A DNA stretch of 64,000 nucleotides from Gammaproteobacteria bacterium (GTDB lineage: Bacteria; Pseudomonadota; Gammaproteobacteria; Steroidobacterales; GCA-2729495), in assembly GCA_029245525.1 (NCBI GenBank), contig JAQWPD010000044.1, positions 1 to 64,000 of the forward strand, written 5' to 3'. Below the pieces are notes generated by a model. The model was not told where the DNA came from and searched no databases. It saw only the letters and a program-made list of their open reading frames with translations. Of this stretch, positions 57,329-64,000 are shown one piece after another (position 1 is the stretch's first letter; every line of letters starts with the position of its first letter). A program made the position numbers and the translations under genes.

Positions 57329-58338
57329 TGAAGGGGCCGGCAGAAACCCTGTGTGCAATTTCTGCCGGGATCCGGAATGCTCTGAGAGAGCGCAGCAACC
57401 AGTGGATACTAAAACGTCAGGGCATCGATGACGTATCGGTAACGCTTCATCGCCGCCGAACTTATATCCTGCCGACTCGCGCCGGAGCGTTTTTTGCAGT
57501 CGTTGTTCTTATGTTACTCATCGGCTCGCTAAATTACGCAAACAACATGGGCTTCGCGCTAACATTTCTACTTACCGGGGTCGGTCTTGTGGCCATGCAT
57601 CACTGCCATAGAAATCTCGCCGGTCTCTGCATTAGCTTCAAACAAGCAAAACCTGTGTTTGCCGGAGACAAGGCTCAATTTGAATTTATTATCGACAACA
57701 CGGACGCGCTCAGTCGCTCTCAAATTGGGGCCGGACTGAAAGAAGCTACTGCGGTCTGTGGTGACATTCGCGCTAAAAACCGGGCGATATTCGCACTGCC
57801 ACTGGTAACCAGCAAGCGCGGCTGGATTACCTGCCCTCGGATCGAGCTAAGCACCACCTACCCACTGGGGCTATTTCGTGCCTGGGCCCCGGTGCATATG
57901 GATCTGCAGGCCCTCGTTTATCCGCGGCCGACGAATCGACTGCAAACTATTCTAAGCGCCAGCAGCGCACAGAGCCTGAGCGGTCTTAGCCTAATCGGTG
58001 AAGATGAGTTCTCTGGTTTACGTGAATACCGCAGCGGTGATTCTCTGCGCAATATTGCATGGAAGTCGGCAGCCAGCCTCGGCATTCTGCTCGTTAAAGA
58101 ATACAAAGAGGGGGGACAAACGCCGCTGTGGATCGATTGGTCTCAACTGCCCTATCCAGAAACAGAAACTCGCCTTTGCGCAATGTGCCGGCTAGTGATT
58201 GATGCCGATGCTGAGCAACAGGTTTACGGGCTGCGTCTGCCCGGTGTGACTGTCTCTCCGGAAAAAGGCCACTCGCATTTGCATCATTGCTTGCGCGAAC
58301 TTGCGATGTTCGCGCCGGCGAAACCAAGCCGCAGCTGA
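57328..58338 (+). CDS. DUF58-domain protein
   Basis: A 336-residue protein with two N-terminal membrane helices (about 56-100) and a DUF58 region with GLREYRSGDSLRNIAWKSAA. These proteins accompany MoxR ATPases; the exact function is not known. The stop overlaps the tgpA start (TGATG). Confidence 0.9.
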   Translation: MKGPAETLCAISAGIRNALRERSNQWILKRQGIDDVSVTLHRRRTYILPTRAGAFFAVVVLMLLIGSLNYANNMGFALTFLLTGVGLVAMHHCHRNLAGLCISFKQAKPVFAGDKAQFEFIIDNTDALSRSQIGAGLKEATAVCGDIRAKNRAIFALPLVTSKRGWITCPRIELSTTYPLGLFRAWAPVHMDLQALVYPRPTNRLQTILSASSAQSLSGLSLIGEDEFSGLREYRSGDSLRNIAWKSAASLGILLVKEYKEGGQTPLWIDWSQLPYPETETRLCAMCRLVIDADAEQQVYGLRLPGVTVSPEKGHSHLHHCLRELAMFAPAKPSRS

Positions 58339-60335
58339 TGGATAAACTACTGCCGTTGCATGAACCCAGTGCGCAGGACAGACGCATCCGCCTATTGTGG
58401 CTGCTCATTGCCGTTCTTTTCGTAAGTCTGCCACACCTGCTCCAAGTAAATATCTGGATCACGCTTATGCTGCTCGGCGTTAGCGCCTGGCGCTATGCAC
58501 TCGAGTATCGTAACTGGAGCGTGCCATCTGTGTGGATCAAGGTGCCACTGGTGTTTGCCGCCCTGGCCGCCGTTGGTTTTACCTATCGCAGCATCACCGG
58601 CGTAGAGGCCGGCACAGGATTGTTGCTGGTGATGTTGGCGCTGAAGATTCTCGAAACTAAAACCGGACGGGACCTGATCGTCGTCTCAGCAATCTGCTGG
58701 TTCCTGATGTTTGCGGCATTTCTTCGTGAACAGCAGCTCTGGGCTATACCCTACATACTCTTTGGCATTAGCCTGTCAGTCGCCGCATTGATTCAGATCC
58801 ACCGGGTTAGTGCAGTATTACCAGCGCGCCAAGTCATCACAAAAACTGCCGGAATCATCATTCAGGCGCTGCCCATCATGCTGGTACTGTTCTTTCTATT
58901 CCCGCGAATTCCGGCACCGTTCTGGGCGATGTCCACTGTTGGCTCTAGCGCGCAAACCGGGCTCAGCGATCAGCTGAATCCCGGCGATATCTCCAGCCTA
59001 AGCCGATCTGACAGTGTTGCGTTCCGGGTAAGGTTCAACGGTGCGATACCACCGGCGAGTGAGCGCTATTGGCGCGGCCCGGTGATGACTTACTTCAATG
59101 GCCGAGAATGGTCATGGGCTGATCGGGGTGAACCGATCCTTTCAGTGGAGGAGCTGTTGGTGGGTGGCACCTACTATGAATACGAACTGATGCTCGAGCC
59201 ACACGGCAGAGAATGGTTGCTAGCATTAGAATCGCCAGTGCAATGGAGCCAAAACAAAGCCTATCTATCGGCAAACCTGCAGTTGATCAGTCAAATACCG
59301 GTACGACAGCGCATTGCCTATACGGCACGATCTTATCAATTTGTCCAAAAACAACTGCCTGATGTCGAACGGCACATTCAGGCCATGCGACATTTGCCGA
59401 GCGGAAGTAACCCGGAGACATTGGCGTTTGCACTAAAGCTCAGAAATGAATCGAGCAGTGACAGCGATTACCTGAATCGAATACTCGATATGTTCCGGCA
59501 ACAGAATTTTTACTACACACTGCGGCCACCGCGCTTAGGTAACAACCCAGTAGACCAATTTTTGTTCGCTAGTCGTAGAGGGTTCTGTGAACACTATGCA
59601 TCGGCCTTTGCGACACTCGCCCGCGCCGCAAATATTCCAGCGCGGGTGGTCACCGGGTATCTTGGTGGGGAACTGAACCCAATGAATAACGACCTGATCG
59701 TACGCCAATCCGATGCGCACGCCTGGACCGAGGTCTGGATAGACGGTAACTGGTTGCGCGTAGACCCGACTGCTGCGGTGGCTCCGCAGCGGATTGAACT
59801 GGGTCTGGACGAAGCACTATCCGCCAGCGATTTCGATTTCCGCCGCAACATGCGTAATACGCAACTATTTCGTCAGGCCATACTCAGTCTGGATGCTGTC
59901 AATGCCGCGTGGAATCGCTGGGTACTGGCTTTCGGCCCCGAAATGCAACAAGACTTATTGCGCAATGCAGGTTTCGACAAGCCGGATATGCGGGATCTGA
60001 TTCTGCTCATGGCGATCAGCATCAGTCTGTTACTGGCTGCACTTGCGTATTACCTGCGCTTCGGCATCCGCAGCAAAAAAGACCCGCTGCTGCAAACCTA
60101 CGAAACCTTCTGCAAGAAACTGGCCGATAGCGGCGTGATTCGCCACCGCAGCGAAGGCCCCGCAAGTTTCGCTGCTCGTGCCAGCCGACTCCGGCAAACC
60201 GATAGATCACATATTGAATCGATTACACAACTGTATATCCGGCTGCGCTATGAGTCCATTGGCAGCATTGTCCCAGCAGCAGAATTGCGACAATTAACCA
60301 AGCTCGTGAAAGCTTTTAAACCGACTTCAGATTAA
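58338..60335 (+). CDS. tgpA: TgpA-type transglutaminase membrane protein
   Basis: A 665-residue protein with five or six N-terminal helices (DUF3488) and a periplasmic transglutaminase-like domain: GFCEHYASAFATLARAANIP (Cys), DAHAWTEVW (His) and RVDPTAA (Asp). A final helix and a DUF4129-like tail follow. The ATG at 58338 overlaps the DUF58 stop. TgpA is essential in Pseudomonas aeruginosa. The gene converges on the transporter gene with a 4-base overlap. Confidence 0.92.
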   Translation: MDKLLPLHEPSAQDRRIRLLWLLIAVLFVSLPHLLQVNIWITLMLLGVSAWRYALEYRNWSVPSVWIKVPLVFAALAAVGFTYRSITGVEAGTGLLLVMLALKILETKTGRDLIVVSAICWFLMFAAFLREQQLWAIPYILFGISLSVAALIQIHRVSAVLPARQVITKTAGIIIQALPIMLVLFFLFPRIPAPFWAMSTVGSSAQTGLSDQLNPGDISSLSRSDSVAFRVRFNGAIPPASERYWRGPVMTYFNGREWSWADRGEPILSVEELLVGGTYYEYELMLEPHGREWLLALESPVQWSQNKAYLSANLQLISQIPVRQRIAYTARSYQFVQKQLPDVERHIQAMRHLPSGSNPETLAFALKLRNESSSDSDYLNRILDMFRQQNFYYTLRPPRLGNNPVDQFLFASRRGFCEHYASAFATLARAANIPARVVTGYLGGELNPMNNDLIVRQSDAHAWTEVWIDGNWLRVDPTAAVAPQRIELGLDEALSASDFDFRRNMRNTQLFRQAILSLDAVNAAWNRWVLAFGPEMQQDLLRNAGFDKPDMRDLILLMAISISLLLAALAYYLRFGIRSKKDPLLQTYETFCKKLADSGVIRHRSEGPASFAARASRLRQTDRSHIESITQLYIRLRYESIGSIVPAAELRQLTKLVKAFKPTSD

Positions 60336-61582
60336 TCCTCAATCGGCACTTTGCGCAGCAGATATAACCCACCAAGAAATAAAACCAACACCGACAAAAT
60401 GCCCAACCGCTGGCTGCCGGTTAACAGCGCAACAACGCCAGTGAGTGCCGGCCCTAGAATCGCTGCGAACTTACCAAGCATGTTGTAAAAACCAAAAAAC
60501 TCGGCATGCCGACCATATGGAACGAGGCGAGCATACAGCGATCGACTCAGGCTCTGCACTCCGCCCTGCACCAAGCCAATCGTGAATGCCAGCGCATAAA
60601 AATGCCAGCTGAGAGTCACAAAAGGTGCCGCAAGAGTTACCAGAACATAAACCGTTAAAGCAATATAGATGCCTTTACGGGCGCCAATGCGGGCACCTAA
60701 AACCCCGAACGCAATCGCGGCAGGGAACCCGACATAGTTGGTTAATAGAATGGCAGAAATTAAATCGTCAGCTGCGAGGCCACGCGACAAACCATAGTCA
60801 ACGGCCATCTTAATAATGGTGTAAACCCCATCGATATAGAGCCAATAAGCCAATAAGAACATCGCCAATGCACGATGATGACGGACATTACGTAACGTCG
60901 CTACAACCTGCCGCCAACTGGCCAGAAATGAAACACCTCGGAGTGGAGCTGAATCGGGGGCACGTTCCGGCACCCAAAGTAATAAAGGAATACTGAATAC
61001 GCCCCACCAAATACCCACGGATAAAAACGACCAGCGCATGGCCTCTTCTGCTGTTGCAAGACCGAACCAATCCGGATTCATTACCATGAGCACATTCAAT
61101 GTAAACAGTAATGCACCGCCCAAATAACCTAAAGCAAAACCGTAAGCCGACACGCGATCAAGCTCTGTGTCATCAGCAACATTGGTAAGCAGCGAGTCGT
61201 AAAATGAATTACCGCCAGCAAAGCCGGCGTACGCAAGCGCATACAGCACAATTGCAAATAACCACTCGCCTTGGGCGACCCAGAACAACGCCGCAGTCAT
61301 GCTTATCCCAACTGCCGCAAACAATGCCACCATGCGCTTGCGACTGCCGCGACCATCGGCCATCACACCAAGCACCGGCGCAAATAATGCGACGATCAAA
61401 CTGGCACCAGCATTAGTCCAACCCAGGCGAAATGTCGTGACTACAGATGCAGCATCATCATTCCAATAGCCCGACAACAGAATAGGAAAAAAGACGGTAA
61501 CAACTGTTAATGAAAAAGCCGAGTTAGCCCAGTCGTATAAAGCCCAGCCAATAACTGTTTTACGTCCGTAAACCGGACTCAT
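60332..61582 (-). CDS. UMF1-family MFS transporter (Atg22-like)
   Basis: A 416-residue permease with about twelve helices. It starts with GWALYDWANSAFSLTVVTVFFP, which is the UMF1/Atg22 signature. Substrate unknown; relatives are implicated in amino-acid efflux. Its start overlaps the rimI stop by one base (TAATG). Confidence 0.9.
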   Translation of the reverse strand: MSPVYGRKTVIGWALYDWANSAFSLTVVTVFFPILLSGYWNDDAASVVTTFRLGWTNAGASLIVALFAPVLGVMADGRGSRKRMVALFAAVGISMTAALFWVAQGEWLFAIVLYALAYAGFAGGNSFYDSLLTNVADDTELDRVSAYGFALGYLGGALLFTLNVLMVMNPDWFGLATAEEAMRWSFLSVGIWWGVFSIPLLLWVPERAPDSAPLRGVSFLASWRQVVATLRNVRHHRALAMFLLAYWLYIDGVYTIIKMAVDYGLSRGLAADDLISAILLTNYVGFPAAIAFGVLGARIGARKGIYIALTVYVLVTLAAPFVTLSWHFYALAFTIGLVQGGVQSLSRSLYARLVPYGRHAEFFGFYNMLGKFAAILGPALTGVVALLTGSQRLGILSVLVLFLGGLYLLRKVPIED

Positions 61583-62052
61583 TAAACCACGAGCTCTTTT
61601 GCAAAAACCACCGCATCTTCGCGGCCACTTTTCGCCTGATAGTAATTTTTACGCAGGCCCACTTCATTAAACCCCGCACGGTAATATAGATGTTTTGCCG
61701 CATCGTTTGATTCACGAACCTCAAGGTACATTTGCCTAGCACCCAACTCACGTGCCATGTCGATCAATACATGCAACATATAGTCGCCATGACCCTTACC
61801 CTGCATTTCGGGCTCAATGCAAAGGTTTAATAAGTGCGCCTCACCCACTGCTGCCGACAGCATGCCATAGCCAAACAGCATGCCGTGACGCTCGAACACA
61901 ATGCCGTGGTAACCAGAGGCTAAACAGTCGCGAAAGGTGTTTGCATACCAAGGGAATGCATAGGATCTGGATTCAATAACCGTAACCGCAGGAATATCCT
62001 CCAATGTCATACTGCGAATCTCCGGCAAAGATTCATTTCTTGCAGCACTCAT
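61582..62052 (-). CDS. rimI: Ribosomal protein bS18 N-alanine acetyltransferase
   Basis: A 156-residue GNAT acetyltransferase that acetylates the N-terminus of S18. PEMQGKGHGDYMLHVLI is the acetyl-CoA loop (QxxGxG), and LEVRESNDAAKHLYYRAGF is the C-terminal block. The start adjoins the DNA glycosylase stop (TGAATG). Confidence 0.93.
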   Translation of the reverse strand: MSAARNESLPEIRSMTLEDIPAVTVIESRSYAFPWYANTFRDCLASGYHGIVFERHGMLFGYGMLSAAVGEAHLLNLCIEPEMQGKGHGDYMLHVLIDMARELGARQMYLEVRESNDAAKHLYYRAGFNEVGLRKNYYQAKSGREDAVVFAKELVV

Positions 62053-62898
62053 TCAGACCGCCGGGGAGAGAGTACGCCGCGCCAGTTGCAGATCCTCCCA
62101 CACACGCGCTTTCTCGCTGGGACGGCTCAAGAGATATCTTGGGTGATAGGTCACAATGAGGGGGGTATCCGCAGTGGCATGTCGATGCACCTGACCGCGC
62201 AGGGCCGTAACAGAAATATCGGTATCGACACCAGTGAGATAGCGTCCGGCTGTCAGACCAAGGGCCAGAATAAGGCTAGGCCGCACTAATGCAATCTCTG
62301 CTTCAAGATGTCCGGCGCAGCTATGCACCTCTGATGCCTCAGGCGGTCGCTGCTCAGCTGCCATGCACTTCGTCATATGAGTAATGTAAACCTGCGATCG
62401 ATCGAATCCAATTGAGGCCAGCATACCGTTTAAGAGAGCGCCGCTCCGACCGGCAAAGGGCTGACCCGCTGCATCGTCAGCCGAAGAAGGCGCTTCGCCA
62501 ACAATAAGGCAGGCCGCAGACTGACTGCCCGAACCAACGATCGCGCAAGTGCGGTCGGCATGCCGTGGGCATGCAATACAAGCCGACACCAAAGGTATTA
62601 AATCATTCCAAGTCGTCGCGGATGGTATAACCTGTTCGACTGGCTTCTGAGGCGCTACCGCCGATGCAGACGTGTGAAGCTGCGCTGCATTAAGCGCCAG
62701 CTCAGGGGCCGAGGGTTTCTGCGCAGACGCGCCCTCCGACTGAGATGTTACTGCTTGCGGCGAGGAAGGGCCCAGGCTCAGCTCAGCATCAAGCGCTTCA
62801 ATCGTCTCACAGTCTGGCGATTGGCTGCGCAAACGCCATTCCCGAATACCCATTGCTCTGAGCACATCAGAACGGCGCGCATGGCTATGATCAGTCAT
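62053..62898 (-). CDS. Family 4-like uracil-DNA glycosylase (Fe-S)
   Basis: A 281-residue protein with the four-Cys Fe-S pattern of family 4 UDGs (C107, C110, C178, C194; CxxC and C-x15-C). Motif LIVGEAPSSADD stands where the family has GEAPGxxED, and TYHPRYLLSRP is the C-terminal HPxxL loop. An N-terminal 100-residue region is low-complexity Ala/Ser/Pro and lacks a domain. It is encoded between rimI and pssA. Confidence 0.85.
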   Translation of the reverse strand: MTDHSHARRSDVLRAMGIREWRLRSQSPDCETIEALDAELSLGPSSPQAVTSQSEGASAQKPSAPELALNAAQLHTSASAVAPQKPVEQVIPSATTWNDLIPLVSACIACPRHADRTCAIVGSGSQSAACLIVGEAPSSADDAAGQPFAGRSGALLNGMLASIGFDRSQVYITHMTKCMAAEQRPPEASEVHSCAGHLEAEIALVRPSLILALGLTAGRYLTGVDTDISVTALRGQVHRHATADTPLIVTYHPRYLLSRPSEKARVWEDLQLARRTLSPAV

Positions 62899-62915
62899 AC
62901 GCTGGCAGCCGCAGG

Positions 62916-63800
62916 TCAGGTCTGATCATGGTAATCATTGCCATCAGCTTCCGGATCGACCTCAACAATCTTTGCAGGCCGCATTTTTCGAAAGAGCCAG
63001 TAAACAGGACCTGAGATCGCAAAACTTGCTGCCAAGCAAAACAGCACCAACGGTGGATTCAGGGCGATAAGCACAAACACCATTGGCACGATGATGATAT
63101 AGGTAAATGAAATCTGCTTACGTGTACCGATTTCTTTAAAGCTGTAATAGTCAAAACGCGACACCATTAAGGCGCCGGCTGCTGCCGTCACTAGAAACGC
63201 CAGCGTCAGCGATCCGCCTCCCGACCACCCAAGATCGGCGGCCAACCAAACAAAACTTGCCACCAAAGAGGCCGCTGGAGGGCTCGGTAAACCTTGAAAG
63301 AACTGTTTGCTGGTGCTTGCCGAGATCACATTAAATCGTGCTAAGCGCAGCGCTGCCGAAACCGTATAGGTAAATGCGGCAAGCCAGCCTAACTTGCCCC
63401 ATATCGGGCCAGTCTCCACCAAACGCTCTATGCCCCACTGATAGACCACAATCGCCGGTGCCAAACCAAAAGCGATCATATCTGAAAGGCTGTCATACTC
63501 TTTACCAAAATCACTTTCCGTGCGCGTAAGCCGGGCAATCTTGCCATCCAGACCGTCAAAGATCTGCGCCACGAAAATCGCAATAGCCGCTTTATCGAAG
63601 TTACCGTCGATCGACGCAACAATGGCATAAAAACCCGCAAACAATGCGGCTGTAGTCATCAGATTCGGCAGCAGATAGGTTCCTTTGCTGCGAATCAGGC
63701 GTTTTTTATCAGATGTCTCGAGCATAATGTTTTTGACGCGGCCCATGCCGGCTATACCCCTAGGAGCGGAGAGTTTGCCATGTGAACCATCCAAATTCAT
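62916..63800 (-). CDS. pssA: CDP-diacylglycerol-serine O-phosphatidyltransferase
   Basis: PssA makes phosphatidylserine, the precursor of phosphatidylethanolamine. A CDP-alcohol phosphotransferase signature DGKIARLTRTESDFGKEYD...D and several membrane helices are present. Possible starts are 63800, 63746 (with AGGGG upstream) and 63725; homology begins near KKRLIRSKGTYLLPNL, so a shorter form is possible. Confidence 0.94.
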   Translation of the reverse strand: MNLDGSHGKLSAPRGIAGMGRVKNIMLETSDKKRLIRSKGTYLLPNLMTTAALFAGFYAIVASIDGNFDKAAIAIFVAQIFDGLDGKIARLTRTESDFGKEYDSLSDMIAFGLAPAIVVYQWGIERLVETGPIWGKLGWLAAFTYTVSAALRLARFNVISASTSKQFFQGLPSPPAASLVASFVWLAADLGWSGGGSLTLAFLVTAAAGALMVSRFDYYSFKEIGTRKQISFTYIIIVPMVFVLIALNPPLVLFCLAASFAISGPVYWLFRKMRPAKIVEVDPEADGNDYHDQT

Positions 63801-63901
63801 CCAGTCCGCGTGGGTTTGGTCCGTGCGGGCGGCGACTTAAGTCTGTTTAATGGTTAGAATATTGACCGCTTACCCTTACTTATCAGTCATACAGCCCTAT
63901 C

Positions 63902-64000
63902 ATGCGCCTCTCAAACCTACCCGTCACTACTCTAAAAGAAGTTCCAGCTGATGCCGAAGTTATCAGCCATCGGCTGATGCTCCGCGCTGGATTAATTCGG
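63902..64000 (+). CDS. proS: Prolyl-tRNA synthetase, N-terminal start
   Basis: The first 33 residues of ProS, cut by the window edge. [20 protein letters not shown] and [13 protein letters not shown] closely match the start of bacterial ProS. The gene is divergent from pssA. Confidence 0.93.
   Translation, partial: MRLSNLPVTTLKEVPADAEVISHRLMLRAGLIR

Overview
The window is a chromosomal segment of a gammaproteobacterium. The gene orders queG<>nnr-tsaE-amiB-mutL-miaA-hfq-hflX-hflK-hflC-purA, pcnB-folK-panB-panC and lptG-lptF<>pepA-holC-valS are typical of that class. The transglutaminase TgpA/DUF58/MoxR set, the CopA/CopB pair and a pseudomonad-style MutL point to the Cellvibrionales/Pseudomonadales side, probably marine; this lineage call is inference. 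No insertion sequence, prophage or CRISPR array was seen. LAYOUT: 1-4.4 kb holds the 3' end of a K+-dependent membrane pyrophosphatase gene, two unfamiliar membrane protein genes, an FMN split-barrel protein and an NmrA-like oxidoreductase. 4.6-20.3 kb is housekeeping: prfC, a DUF6279 lipoprotein, purA, hflC/hflK/hflX, hfq, miaA, mutL, amiB, tsaE, nnr and divergent queG. 20.3-24.8 kb is the panC/panB/deoxynucleoside kinase/folK/pcnB block. A tRNA-Glu with a CUC anticodon follows at 25.0 kb. 25.1-42.3 kb is the most notable region: an aryl polyene-type type II polyketide/fatty acid cluster. 42.5-45.5 kb is a copper-resistance operon (copA, copB and a small metal-binding protein gene) behind a MerR-type promoter. 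45.6-48.9 kb holds a 2OG-Fe(II) oxygenase, two small unknown genes divergent from an AraC regulator, and an RDD protein. 48.9-64 kb returns to housekeeping: lptG/lptF, pepA, holC, a small acidic ORF, valS, moxR-DUF58-tgpA, a UMF1 transporter, rimI, a family 4-like uracil-DNA glycosylase, pssA and the start of proS. HOW THE CLUSTER WORKS TOGETHER: a chorismatase should make hydroxybenzoate. An AMP ligase and two acyl carrier proteins should load it. Two ketosynthases, a chain-length-factor-like partner, a ketoreductase and two hot-dog dehydratases should extend it into a conjugated polyene. Two acyltransferases, a glycosyltransferase, a LolA-like carrier and an MMPL exporter should attach and place it in the outer membrane. 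Three co-directional genes (a flavin-dependent halogenase with WxWxIP and the candidate catalytic Lys, the chorismatase, and a cobalamin-type radical SAM enzyme) resemble the xanthomonadin route, with a possible extra C-methylation. The combination predicts a halogenated and possibly methylated aryl polyene pigment and is the best candidate in the window for an undescribed product. Several start codons were moved from the longest possible frame on the basis of Shine-Dalgarno sites or family alignment, as stated in each entry.
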